In this document: positions 21,462 through 32,266 of the stretch, piece by piece
Numbering within the stretch: the first letter of the stretch is position 1
Layout of the letters: each line of letters starts with the position of its first letter
NCBI GenBank assembly: GCA_947396885.1
Contig: OX377202.1
Span: forward strand, 5,642,001 to 5,706,000
Direction: 5' to 3'
DNA length: 64,000 bases
From: Heligmosomoides polygyrus polygyrus
Lineage: Eukaryota; Nematoda; Chromadorea; Rhabditida; Heligmosomidae
Notes under the pieces: model-generated
Databases searched by the model: none
What the model saw: only the letters and a program-made list of their open reading frames with translations
Told to the model about the DNA's origin: nothing
Position numbers and translations under genes: made by a program

Positions 21462-21774
21462 GTGTGTACGATCGGTATCCTGATTGATTGAAATGCGCTT
21501 GGTCGGTGGTCTGATTGGTTATGATTGTATGGCGCGCCCCGAGCTTCCAATGCTGCTCACCTTCGCGACATGTACCCCTGGTAACAACAGTTCCTGTGCG
21601 CGTTGTGGCTCACCTGGAAGATGCGTCAGCTATCGCCATGAATCAAGGGTCCTTATCTCGGGTCCTGCCCAGACTCCAACCTAGCATCCCTCTGGAATCG
21701 GCGAAGTGGTGCCATGCTCGTCTAGGAAGGACAAGACATCGAAATGCCCATCGGTCCGCTACCACGAGTCATTT

Positions 21775-21850
21775 TATAGGCGAAATACGCATTTAAGTTG
21801 CCTCAAAGATATCCCATAGAAGAAGTATGCGTGGCGCATCCCAGCAGTAT
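21775..21850 (+). mobile_element. SINE-1 3' fragment
   Basis: GGCGAAATACGCATTTAAGT and GTATGCGTGGCGCATCCCAG match the 3' third. Confidence 0.65.
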
Positions 21851-23059
21851 CAATGGAAATTTTACTCATAAATTAGACATTAGGCGGCAAGCATCGAGGA
21901 CAAATAGGGTACCGATCTCGAAGCGAAGGCGGAAAGAGCCAGTTCTGACCACCGTCGGTCAAAATACTATTACAAACTACTGCCGGTTAGCAGCCAAATA
22001 ACCTTTCGAACATTTAGATAGAGCAGCGACACTGGTCAGTCGCGGCTCTCACGCATGACTAAGTCGAAATCACACGAATCATCGCGAATCCCCTGAAAAA
22101 AAAGCGCCATGCCTTTTTGTGAGGGACCTCAGGCTGCAAGTAGGCCAGTGTCCTACTTGCTTCGTGGGGCTGCTCAGATGCGGATTCATGAGGTTTTTGA
22201 CAAGGCTGATGTAGCGTCGCAAAAGCGTCAGCCATCCGTGAAGAACATCGACGAACACGACACGACCCACAAAAGTGAGGAGCGCCAAGAGGAGCCCTAG
22301 GCACTTTTTCAGAAGTTGATCATAAAGCAGAACGGCGTTCCTTTCTCTTAACAGCTGCTCTGTAATTGAATGCTATGGTTCTAGAGACTTCGATAATGCT
22401 CGAAGATATGCCTCGGGCAGACCGTGAACTGCGTGTGATCAGAAAGGAAGCCCTAGTCGAACATTCGATCACAGACTCTACCACCCTCATGCTCAAATGG
22501 AGAGCACACTGAATCGACAGGGGTAATTAGCTTCAGAAACTCGGTCACAGAAGGAACCTTGAGCAACCAGCTTCTGGCCTATTCAAACCTGCCTATTCTA
22601 TTCCAACGGTAGCGCAGTCGGAGGAGGCGCCCACAGTCACAAGCGCCGAATCAAGATTTCTCGGTTCGGATACCACACAAGTCAGACGTCTTTGTCCCTC
22701 GTCGAACCCCATCTGATTCCAAATCCGTAGTAGTTCGTTCAGACTTTCGTTCAAAAACAGGGAGAAAAAAATGCCAATTACTAAAGTGGAAAGGTTTCCA
22801 ATTGTAATGTAATTGAATGTCCATTCTACTGTTGCCTTTAACTGTTCTTTTTTCTTTCTTAGACGATTTTTTTGGCTTTGCAGTGAACCCATGAGTCCAG
22901 TAAAATAACATTAAACCGCGAGTCGGTCTTTTAATTTTATGATGGAAGAAGATTTTACCTTTTTATTCAAGCCACGTTATTTATATCGTAAGTGCACTTC
23001 TAATCCTGTTATTATAATAATAAATAAACAATCTACCACTATATAATTGAGTTAGCCCC
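21851..23059. other. no assignable feature
   Basis: A 22,600-22,690 segment (GGTAGCGCAGTCGGAGGAGG, then TTTCTCGGTTCGGATACC) resembles a SINE-1 promoter half in plus orientation that is otherwise unrecognisable. The rest shows nothing. Confidence 0.35.
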
Positions 23060-24030
23060 CTGCCCTGTAGATGATGAGGCGTATCTCACTCAGGTTGGAA
23101 ACCTGGCTGAGACACGCCTCGTGGAACCACGCGCAATCTCACGGAACCCCTTGCGAGCAAAGCCTCCGCGTACATCGCGCGGGCAACACTTGCCGTTCAA
23201 CATGGGATATTGTTGCAGCAGAGGAAGCGCAGCTCCTCCTGCTTGACACAACGGCGTCTGCGCGCGTTTCTGAGTGCCTGAATCCAGAAGACGGGTTCCT
23301 ATCGTCGCACCACAACCGTCTGGAGTCAGAAGAGAAGACACGGTCGTCCTACGACGAGGGATCGCTTTCAGAATTCAACATGAGATGCTGCTGCATCGGA
23401 GGAAGCGCAGCTCCTCCTGCTTGACACAACGGCGTCTGCTCGCGTTTCTGAGCGCCTGGATCCAGAAGACGGACACCTTCGTCGCACAATAACCGTCTGG
23501 AGTCAGAAGAATCAACAAGAAAGGAAGCAGAGGTTACACCGTCGTCGTACGATGACCGTTTCTGAGTCCCTGAATCCAGAATACGGGTTCCCTTCGTCGC
23601 ACCACAACTGTCTGGAGTTAGAAGAGGAGACACCGTCGTCCTACGATGAGGGATCGCTTTCAGAATTGAACATGAGATGCTGCTGCAGCAGAGGAAGCGC
23701 AGCTCCTCCTGCTTGACACAACGGCGTCTGCGCGCGTTTCTGAGTCCCTGAATCCAGAATACGGGTTACCTTCGTCGCACCACAACCGTCTGGAGTCAGA
23801 AGATCGAAAAGAAAGGAAGCAGAGGTCACATCGTCGTCGTACGGCGACCGGCCGCATGCAGAACTCTGCATTATCCCATGTTGAACGGAAAACGTTACCC
23901 TCGCCAGGTACGCCTCTGCGTACCTCTCGCGGGCAACGTTTGCCGTTCAACATGGGATATTGTTGCATCAGAGGAAGCGCAGCCTCCTCCTGCTCATGTA
24001 CTTCTTGTGTGAAAGTATTTTCTGAGAATA
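23060..24030. repeat. complex degenerate repeat array
   Basis: Four imperfect copies of a GAGGAAGCGCAGCTCCTCCT unit, each followed by GCTTGACACAACGGCGTCTG where preserved, occur at about 23,220, 23,400, 23,690 and 23,968. They alternate with GAATCCAGAA-ACGGGTTCC and CACCACAACCGTCTGGAGTC blocks. ACATGGGATATTGTTGCAGC near both ends and inverted pairs (GGCGTATCTCACTCAGGTT / AACCTGGCTGAGACACGCC at 23,076) frame the array. Copies differ in spacing, so it is a shuffled and not a simple tandem repeat. Confidence 0.65.
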
Positions 24031-24099
24031 AAGCTTAAACCTATGACCCCACGAAGCGGGCAAGTGCGAGACACGCAGTTAGGCGTGTCGTAGCACTTG

Positions 24100-24215
24100 T
24101 AATAGATAAATAAAATAAAAACAAATAACAAATGCAATAATAGATAAAAAATAAATACAAATAAATAACCTTATAACAAAAGAATGTAAGTGAATAAATA
24201 AATAAATAAATAAGT
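24100..24215 (+). repeat. A/T-rich AAATA-type low complexity
   Basis: Irregular AATAAATAAAT and AAATACAAATAAAT runs. Confidence 0.7.
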
Positions 24216-24412
24216 ACTCCCGATATTAGTGCAAGAGGGTATCATCTTTTATGCAAATGTCTAATTTTTAGCAAACAAGGAGTGCCAAACGTCCTTAAAC
24301 GATGTGGATATAGACCTGCCTTCCTTCCTTTATTCCAAACCTTTTCTGTTAATGGATAGTAAAATGCTACTGATTGAATCAGTGAATATGCTGTTCAAAT
24401 ATGAATATGCTG

Positions 24413-24592
24413 TTGGGCGGCTGTAGCGCAGTCGGAGGATGCGCCGACTGGCACATGGACTCCGACTCAGGATTCTTGGTTCGGAGTTCTCGCCCTAGCC
24501 AACCAAGCTTTCCATCCATTTTAGGAAGTCGAATTGATACAAGGCATGTCCAAAAAGGAATAAACTATGACTCGACCATCGCAAGTCATTAG
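24413..24592 (+). mobile_element. SINE-1 5' half, diverged
   Basis: GGGCGGCTGTAGCGCAGTCG promoter end and TTCTTGGTTCGGAGTTCTCG B-box region. It stops where an opposite SINE-1 begins. Confidence 0.75.
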
Positions 24593-24895
24593 GATAAGGG
24601 ATAAGGATAAAGGACGGCGTTACTCATTCCCATTTGGGATGCGCCATCGCATTCTACTTCTACGGGATGTCGTGGAGGCGACATGAATGCGTATTTGGCC
24701 ATACAATGACTTGCGGTGGCCAGCCGATGTACAATTCAGTGCCTTATCCTTCCCAGACAAGTCTGGTACCAATTCACCGACCCCGGAGGGATGGAAGGCT
24801 TGGTTGGCCTGGGCGGGAAATCCGAACCAGCAACCTGGTATCGGGTGCACGCGACAGTCGCGCCTCCTCCGACTGCGCTACACGCGAATCTGCAA
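24593..24895 (-). mobile_element. SINE-1, full length
   Basis: Begins with a tandem GGATAAGGGATAAGGATAAA 3' tail on the plus strand and ends at CGACTGCGCTACACGCG. It forms a near head-to-head pair with the preceding half copy. Confidence 0.85.
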
Positions 24896-24904
24896 GTCAT
24901 TAAA

Positions 24905-24985
24905 CAACAAAAACAGGTGTTCACGAGTGCGTAGCGCATCCCAGCGAGGAATTGGTTGACGTCTTCCTTCATCCTTTTTATCCTT
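24905..24985 (+). mobile_element. SINE-1 3' end fragment
   Basis: GTGCGTAGCGCATCCCAGCG and TTCCTTCATCCTTTTTATCC match the SINE-1 3' end. Confidence 0.55.
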
Positions 24986-26558
24986 TTGCTTGAATTCCTT
25001 CTTAATAGGTGAAAATTTTAATTTGATTTTTTTTTGTGGAAATAAACGATACCAACTAGACTGGTAACCAGCAGTTGTTCCTCCCTCCAGGTTCGAAAAT
25101 CTGCCACTCTGTCGTAAGAACGCTATTCCTGGTTGAAATGTAGAACAACCCATTCCTTCTCTATTCGTCTAAGCACCAGAGAGATTGTGAAATTAACGAC
25201 ACTGCGTCGATTATGACGGTTATGTGACGAAAGAAGTCGTTATCGTTCATAAAATCGTAGTCGAATCTGAATTTCAATGTGGACTCATTGCAATTTTTTA
25301 ACAAAAAAAAAGCTTAGACAAGAAGGAGGAAATTACGGCTTTGTAAATCTATGCTTTCCTACTTCTCTTATGTTTGTTGTAAGCCTCTGTGAAGCATAGG
25401 ATTGTTCACTCTATTATGTCAAGTTCTAACTATAATTTCGCACTACCAGGTACTTACCCTTTACCTTTTAGCTTCGACTAAATTAAAAATTATCTCTAAC
25501 CGGTACGTAATCAGCCTCATTCTGTGTTGTTTAGATGCTATGAAGCCTATCCATCCGCCAACATATTTTTACACCTTAAACGGATACTGATTGATTTACA
25601 GTACAAAAGGTCTAACGATAACAAAAATCGATAAAATCGATCGATAATGGCTGTCTGATCGATACTGTGCACCTTCTGCCCTGTACACCTCATGCGGTTA
25701 TGCTTACCAGACATCGGAAACGACAATGTTGACCGTTTTATGAAGCCCCGCCACAGGCCGTTAGAATTGGTCGGACAGACGGACAGACGCACGGACGGAG
25801 AGATGGACAGAAGAAGAGACGCTAGCTCTTTATGTGGAAGAAACAGCTGCCTACGCATGAGAACTACGGAAAGTGGAGCGAACAACATGAGCACGACGAT
25901 GGGCTAGACGACACTGCTAGCCTACGTCGGCCTTAGGCACTTCTGGAGCCTTCGACAGACATAATGTGTCCTTTAACGGCTTCAGCAGATCTAAAGGATG
26001 CGGTCTTGCGAGCCTTTATTGCTTAGTTCCTCTTTGATTTATTAACGTCATCGTTTCTAATGAGCTGCAAGAAGCTATCTAGGAAAAAGAGGAGTCAAAG
26101 CAGGGAATCGGCATCGTTATGTGGTCATTTAATCGGAGAAAAAAGCTGCTTGACCTTGTACATTCAGCTGGAATGAAATGATTTACGGCTCGACAACGAC
26201 CACGAGCTGGAGACCGAGTTAGGGCTTTAAAAGCGTTCCCGTAGTCGGATCAGATTCTTCCTATATTTAAAGGATTGGCGTCCCATAGATCTGCACGTTA
26301 CATGAACGAGCACCAGTAACATCACCATTCGACCCTGCCACGTGCCAAAGTGGCCCAGCAGCTCATTTTTTCCCAGGAGCACGAAGGCCACCATAGTTGA
26401 TGTATCAGTCAAAACAAATTCCACTACAGCTCAGAATATATTGCTTCCAACCAAGGATGAGTGCCAAAACTTACTATACCTTTTTCAGGTCGAATTGGAC
26501 ACTTTTCAAACCAAATTGGACACTTTTCACGTCCAATTGTTATTCTAAGCTCGCCTAA
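24986..26558. other. no assignable feature
   Basis: AT-rich. The 115-codon minus frame at 25,547-25,894 has a repetitive SVRLSVCP segment from a CGGACAGACGGACAGACG run and no domain. Confidence 0.35.
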
Positions 26559-26693
26559 GCCCTAGTTTATACCCGCGCCGCTGGGCGGCGCGGCACGATG
26601 GTCGAAATAGATATCGACCGGGCGGCGCGAAAAATCGATATCTATAGCGGTCATGGTGCCACGCCGCCCAGCGGCGCAAGTATAAATTAGGAC
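26559..26693. mobile_element. PIF/Harbinger-like MITE, GCGCCGC subfamily
   Basis: GCCCTAGTTTATACCCGCGC pairs with GCGCAAGTATAAATTAGGAC, with TAA on both sides (26,556-26,558 and 26,694-26,696). The interior has ATAGATATCGACC and its inverted GATATCTATAGCGG. Confidence 0.8.
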
Positions 26694-26696
26694 TAA

Positions 26697-26783
26697 GGCC
26701 CCGTTCATACTTCCGACGCCGAGCGACTCGATCGCGCCACTCAATCAATACGCGTCGCTCGCCGTCGAAGTATAAACGGTGCT
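26697..26783. mobile_element. PIF/Harbinger-like MITE, GACGCC subfamily (short)
   Basis: Starts GGCCCCGTTCATACTTCCGA and ends TCGAAGTATAAACGGTGC. It shares the TAA at 26,694-26,696 with its neighbour. Confidence 0.7.
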
Positions 26784-26999
26784 TAAGACTTTTGAAATCA
26801 AAGAAAACTCTTCCGCATTGAAAAACCTTCATACAGGTTGAACTACAGACTCAATAAGACGGTCAGAAAAAAATTGTTCAAGGAAAACTTAGAATAACTT
26901 TTTTGATTTTTTTACTCTACCTCCCCGAATGGGTGTAATAATTTTATAGAATTTTTTACTTTTAGAGAAAAAATAACAAATTAAATTTTGTTTTAAAGC

Positions 27000-27494
27000 G
27001 TAGCAACGCAGCAACCATATGGTGTTTTGAGTGCATGGCGCAATCTTATCTTTTAACCGCCATATGGTTAAAAGATAAGATTGCGAAGATAAGATGCACT
27101 CAAAAAGCTCGTCGCGGTTTTTATTTGATTGATAGGGTAAATGCTGTTTACATGGTACAACGAGGTATGTGTGTTCTTAACAATTGTACTTGTTGCATTG
27201 TCTACAGTTTTTTGTTCGAGGAAAATTTCAGTATGATTTCTTTAATTCACTTACCCAATAAGTGAACACTTTGAAATTTTATGAACTTCTGCTTTTTCGT
27301 GGAAAAATAATGCTTTATAGCCTGTTTTAAAGAACAGAAAGCCCAAAGTTTTTAGTGTTAAGAGAAGAGATTACGCCATGCACTCGTCCAGGACAACGCG
27401 ATTTTCATTTGATTGATAGTGTAAATGCTGCTTACATGACACAACAAGGTGGGGATATGCTCGTTCTTCACTATTATAGCTGTTGTATTGTCTA
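27000..27494. repeat. fold-back family remnant with a perfect 20-bp hairpin and a direct repeat
   Basis: CGCAATCTTATCTTTTAACC (27,039-27,058) is perfectly inverted at 27,066-27,085, within an outer TTTTGAGTGCAT / ATGCACTCAAAA pair. A ~95-bp block beginning TTTGATTGATAGGGTAAATG at ~27,123 recurs in direct orientation at ~27,408. The GAGTGCATGGCGCAATC motif links it to the fold-back elements at 30.6 and 41.8 kb. Confidence 0.6.
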
Positions 27495-27995
27495 CGAGCG
27501 GCTTGGGAGCTTTCAAGAGCGTCGAAGAAGTCGCGAAGAAGACGAAGAACGTCCGACTCCGTGCCCACCTATTCGACTCCACTGCTCTTCCTGCCGCCCG
27601 GAGTGACACGACTCACGTAAGTCAGAGAAGACCTTTGGAGTTCCGAGCTTCGTCGACGTTCGAAGATCAGACGCTGTCGCATGGGCCAAGTCGTCGAAAA
27701 TTAGGTGGGCCGGCCACGTAATGCGATTCGCAGACACCCGCTGGACGAGAGCCGTCACAGATTGGATTCCGCGGTATGGCGAGAGAACACCAGGACTCCC
27801 ACCAACGCCTTGATCGGACTTCTTCGTGAAAGCCCTGAACGAACGATATGACGCTCTTCGTGTCCCTCGAGCGAGGAGGATCCATTGGAGCACTCTGGCA
27901 AGCGACACGGACGAATGGAGACGCTGCTGGCGCCCGCTCGAGCAAGTCGATGACCAACGGACGACAGGTGATACAGGTGATATAGGTGATTGTCT
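27495..27995 (+). pseudogene. RTE-like retrotransposon 3' end, frameshifted
   Basis: GLGAFKSVEEVAKKTKNVRL and RAHLFDSTALPA match the region after the RT of RTE-type proteins. After a deletion and frameshift the C-terminus continues as [58 protein letters not shown] and [18 protein letters not shown]. The 3' end is followed by an AGGTGATACAGGTGATATAGG short tandem tail, as expected for RTE elements. The C-terminal style is familiar from nematode RTEs, which is my main organism clue. Confidence 0.75.
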
Positions 27996-28654
27996 ACAGG
28001 TATGTATAAATCAACATTTAAATATAACCAACATATACATAACATAGATCTATGCAGTATTCTCCCTTTCCATTTCATGTTTCAGCTAGACAAAAAACTA
28101 CATAAGACGTTACTCAAATAAAGGTGGTTATGACATTAAAGAGAGTACTACAACAATGACAGTCAATAAAATATTGTAGTCTCCGACAAGGACGAGGTGA
28201 TGTCGTCATAAAAATTTACAGCTCAACATCGGCGGAGAAAGTTAGTAGTTGCGAAGAGATCGATGTGGAGACACGGATAGAGCTCGGCTGACCCAATAAA
28301 GGAGTTGAAATTCAAGTCTTTTTTCCATCTTAGTTTAAGCTGGCACTTTTCAACCAATTTAATAGGAAAACAATGAAAATTGCAACATTTTCACGTAAAG
28401 TTAAACACTCATCTAAACAAACTTGATGCTTCTGGAATCAGAGTGAGCGTCTTCCAAGCGAGTTTCCTACACGCTAGATTACAGACTCTTCGAGGTGGTT
28501 AGAATAACTTTTAGTTGAAGGAAAATTAGGTATTCTTTGCAATTTTTTGTTCAGCAGCCTGAATAAGCGAAATAATTTTATAAAAACTAAAAATTAAAAC
28601 AATAAAACAAAAGGGATAGAAGCACGACTAGCTTTCACTATACATACAATAGCT
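27996..28654. other. no assignable feature
   Basis: AT-rich, no frame or repeat recognised. Confidence 0.35.
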
Positions 28655-30003
28655 ACAGACCTCGCAGTTCCTCAACAGAATCACGATAGAAGATAAGATC
28701 CCGGATGACTGGAGGAACAGCACCATAGTCCCCATCTTCAAGCAGAAGGGAGACGAATGCTCCAACTACCGAGGGATCAAACTGATCTCACACACGATGA
28801 AGATCTACGAACGACTGGTCGACTCAAGGCTGAGGGAGATGGTACCCATTTCCCAGGTGCAGTGGGACTTCATGACTGAGAGGTCCACCACAGACGCCAT
28901 CTTCATCGCTCGTCAGGTGATGGAGAAATATCGGGAGAAACGAAAACCCTGCTACCTGGCATTCCTGGACCTCGAGAAGGCCTACGACAGGCTAGCTCGG
29001 GCCGTAATCTGGAATGCCCTTCGAGGGAGGGATGTCCCGGAACGTCTGATCACGGTCATAAGGGACTGTACGAGGGCTCGAAAGCGGCGATACGAATTCC
29101 ACACGGGTTGACAAGGAAAGTGGACATCACAGTGGGGGTACACCAAGGGTCGGCTCTGAGCCCGTTCCTCTTCCTGCTGACGCTTGACTCTATAGTGAAC
29201 CACCTTGAGGAAGGCCCTCTCAGAACGATCCTCTACGCGGACGACATCGCCCTAGTACCCGACAACCAGGAGGAGCTGGAGGAGAAGGTGCAGCTGTGGC
29301 AGAGAGCCCTCGCAGACAACGGCCTACGGCTGAACGTGAAGAAGACGAAGTTCATCAGCTCTGAGCAGTGCGCTGGATCGATTCTAGACTGCCAAGGGGA
29401 AACGATCGAGAAGGTGGAAGAATTCCGCTACCTCGGAAGTGACCTATCCGAGGAAGGAAGTGAGGACCAGGCGGTCAGGGGACGGATAAACGCAGCCTGG
29501 CTCAAGTGGAGGGAGTCCACAGGGATCCTCTGCGACCGTAGATGCTCCAGGACGCTCAAAGGCAAGCTCTATAGAACAGTTGTAAGACCTGCCCTCCTCT
29601 ACGGCAGTGAGTGCTGGGCCCTGGGTAAGGCGCAGGAGCGGCAACTGCACGCTGCGGAAATGAGGATGCTCAGATGGGCATGTGGATGGACCCGTCGGAA
29701 CAGAGTGCGAAACGAGGATGTTAGGGCAGTGATGAAGACAGCCCCGATCCAGCTGAAGATGAGAGAGCAGCGCCTGAGGTGGTATGGACACGTCCTCGGA
29801 AGACCAGGGATCACCCCACAAGGTTGGCCCTAGATTTCGAGGCACCCGGAAAGCGTCCGAAAGGAGCCCCAAGGAAAAGATGGAAGGACGTCATCAAGAG
29901 AGATCTCGCCGAAGTCGGCGCCACGGCAGATGACGCCCTTGATAGGATGAGGTGGCGACAGATCACAAGAACAGCGGACCCTGCAACTACGCGGGACTAA
30001 ACG
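28655..30003 (+). pseudogene. RTE-like reverse transcriptase, 5'-truncated, two frameshifts
   Basis: The protein begins in frame at about 28,658 (QFLNRITIEDKIPDDWRNST), upstream of the Met at 28,797. Visible in order are NYRGIKLISHTMKIYERLV, the motif-A region YLAFLDLEKAYDRL, motif B HQGSALSPFLFLLTLD, motif C ILYADDIALV, LNVKKTKFIS, EEFRYLGSDL, and the C-terminal LYRTVVRPALLYGSECWALG and RWYGHVLGRP, ending ITRTADPATTRD and a stop. A 1-nt loss near 29,108 breaks the frame between motifs A and B, and a second shift occurs near 29,800. The endonuclease is missing. It is similar to but distinct from the copy at 20.6 kb. I see no clear target duplication. Confidence 0.85.
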
Positions 30004-30221
30004 CTCAGGAGAAGAAGAGACAGTAGCCACAGACGTAGGTTACACCGTGGTAAGAGTGTTTCTTTCTTGGAGCACAGTAACAAAAAACGAAGTGCACAAA
30101 TAATATACAATTTCAAGCCAGTTAGGAAACTTTTCAGACCATTGTCGGATTGGACACTTTATCGATGCTATGGCTCTGTCATCGACAGCATGAAAAAATG
30201 ACATTCATCCGCCAAAACGAT

Positions 30222-30325
30222 GTTTTGTTGCGATCAGAACTTTTAGCGCCAGACGGGACTCGAACCCGCACCTCCCTCTGACTGGGCGGGAATGCACTAC
30301 GCCTTTACACCACCGGCGCCGTTTG
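30222..30325 (-). mobile_element. SINE-2 (tRNA-derived), minus copy
   Basis: Minus strand: GGCGCCGGTGGTGTAAAGGC, then GGTGCGGGTTCGAGTCCCGT and CTGGCGCT. The first 7 bases pair with the last 7 (GGCGCCG / TGGCGCT, ending in G-U pairs), and GCGGG/CCCGT forms a T-stem, so a tRNA cloverleaf is partly preserved. After it comes an AAAAGTTCTGATCGCAACAA tail, which a tRNA gene would not have. Confidence 0.65.
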
Positions 30326-30370
30326 ATCGAACGCAAACGGGTGAGTGCTGATCGGTCCCACGAGGTGTGG

Positions 30371-30498
30371 ATGTTGCGTTCGATCAAACGGCGCCGGTGG
30401 TGTGATGACGTAGAGCATTCCCGCCCGGTCAGAGGGAGGTGCGGGTTCGAGTTCCACCTGGGGCTAGAAGTTTTGACCGCAACAAAACATCGTTGTGA
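30371..30498 (+). mobile_element. SINE-2 (tRNA-derived), plus copy
   Basis: Same unit in opposite orientation (CAAACGGCGCCGGTGGTGTG ... GGTGCGGGTTCGAGTTCCAC ... GAAGTTTTGACCGCAACAAA). With the previous copy it makes a large palindrome with a ~45-bp spacer. Confidence 0.65.
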
Positions 30499-30589
30499 CA
30501 GCTTACAACCTCGATACCAGCCGTTTGAGGCATAAAGAAACTGACTTGACATTCTCCGAATACTATACTACTACTCGCAAAAGAGAGCT

Positions 30590-31716
30590 TGAAATGAAGT
30601 GCGCCATGCACTCGCCCATAATTTTGTATTTTACAATCGATTGATTGTGTTTTGTTTAAATACTCGTTATAATTTCTTCACAAAGTAGCCACTCCGATCG
30701 ATCCGTGTTTTTTTTAGGTTTACAACTTAAAAACACACCATGACTAGTGAAAAAAGCAGAGTATCCCAAAAATGCAGGTACCGTTTGAAAGGTTCTAACA
30801 CTGCTGCTAGTGAATCTTTTGAAGATGCTTGAGACTCGTATGCAAGCTCAGGGTAACGAAATTTTTGTGGCGTGTGAACAGTGAAGATTGCGCTATGCTC
30901 TCGCCTGAAACCATGCATTTCAGACTCGATTCATTGTGCATGGGCTGAATGCTTGTTACAATCTTGTTACTACTTGGCCACACTAACCTGTACTGTGCTT
31001 CTTTTAACGTCTTCCGTCACCCAGTAGCTGCTATTATGCCGACTAACCTCTCCATTCGGCTTGAATGTTGCTTCATCAGTCCAGAGAATCTGTCTTAGAA
31101 AATGGGTATCCTTCTCAAATTTAAATTGCGCAATCAATAAACTCGCATGTGACGTGTCTTTCACGTGATATGCTCTAAATTTAAAAAAGCACAGCGCAGT
31201 TTAATCTGCCTAGGTAGTAATAAGACTGTAACAAGCATTCAACTCATGCTCAATCAATCAAGTCCGAAATACAACGTTGCAAGCTGGTGGATGGCGCAAT
31301 CTTGACTGTTTGCAAGCCACAGAATTCTCGATACCCTGCGTTTTTATATGAGTCTCAAACATCCTCAAATGCTTCACTAGCAGCAATGTTAGAGCGTTTC
31401 AAATACCACCCGCATTTTTAGGATACCCTGCATTTTTCGTTAGCCATAGTGTGATTTGGAGTTTTAAAGTTTAAAAGAAGCACAAATCAGTCAATACGGT
31501 CACTTTTTCGAAAAATTGCAGCAAGTATTTAAGCGAAACACAATCAATCGAGTGTAAAACTCAAATTACAGGCGAGTGCATGGCGCGCTCTATACCGCTC
31601 ATATGTCAGTTAATTTCTATTTTCTTATGTTTTCATATGAGCGCTTTTCTTCAGTACCTTCACCCTGAGCAAAGTTATCACCATTCAAACGGTGTATACA
31701 TTTTTTGAGGCACCCT
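30590..31716 (-). mobile_element. fold-back Tc1/mariner-like derivative, copy 1
   Basis: Long nested inverted blocks surround a ~200-bp transposase core. The right terminus, with ACGGTGTATACATTTTTTGA and a CACCCT end, matches copy 2 at 41.8 kb. The outermost left end is missing. Confidence 0.65.
30970..31164 (-). pseudogene. transposase core fragment (DEATF)
   Basis: ILWTDEATFKPNGEVSRHNS and SYWVTEDVKRSTV resemble the first catalytic-Asp region of IS630/Tc1-type DDE transposases. Only this short segment remains, in the centre of the palindrome. Confidence 0.55.
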
Positions 31717-31761
31717 ATATAACATAGGCCTTAGCTTTATTGTATAGTATGATGATTGTGA

Positions 31762-32056
31762 CGGGCGCGTGTAGCGCAGTCGGAGGAGGCGCGACTGTCG
31801 CGTGCACCCGATACCAGGTTCCTGGTTCGGATTTCCCGTCCAGGCCAACCAAGCCTTCCATCCCTCTGGGGTCGGTGAATTGGTACCAGACTCGTCTGGG
31901 AAGGATAAAGCGCTGACTTGTTCATCGGCTGGCCACCGCAAGTCATTGTATGGCCAAATACGCATTCATGTCGCCTCCACGACATCCCGTAGAAGTAGAA
32001 TGCGCTGGCGCATCCCAGAAGGGATTGAGTAACGCCGTCCTTTATCCTTATCCTTT
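31762..32056 (+). mobile_element. SINE-1, full length with 13-bp target duplication
   Basis: The 295-bp body lies between ATGATGATTGTGA copies at 31,749-31,761 and 32,057-32,069. It starts CGGGCGCGTGTAGCGCAGTC and ends in CCTTTATCCTTATCCTTT. The TAGCGCAGTCGG segment fits a pol III A box, and GGTTCCTGGTTCGGATTT contains the B-box-like GGTTCGGAT. One of the best reference copies. Confidence 0.93.
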
Positions 32057-32266
32057 ATGATGATTGTGATATAGTATTCTTCTTCTTACAAAAATGAAAA
32101 TTGCATAAAGTTCCATCAAACACTGTGTTAGCCTTTTTGGGAAGGGTGAGTAATAAATTCTTGAAAGCAGAAAACGAAATATCGAAGAAAACTGCAGGAT
32201 TCTAGCGAGTGTTACCGATGCTTGGTGGCTCGCGTCGGCGTCTTTTGTACGCCCGCGATGGCGTTA

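Larger units (their letters stand above)
20461..21574. mobile_element. MITE-2 copy interrupted by an RTE element
   Basis: TACATGTCGCGAAGATGGGT starts the left half. The right half ends CAATGCTGCTCACCTTCGCG then ACATGTA. Removing the RTE insert and one target copy joins the halves into a ~200-bp palindromic MITE like the one at 59.2 kb. Confidence 0.7.

Noticed and set aside
23060..24030. CRISPR-like array
   Set aside because: Repeats are long, imperfect, irregularly spaced and partly inverted, in a eukaryotic context.
30222..30325. Functional tRNA gene
   Set aside because: Acceptor and T stems can pair, but the D and anticodon arms are poor, a non-tRNA tail follows, and similar fragments recur elsewhere, so a SINE is more likely.
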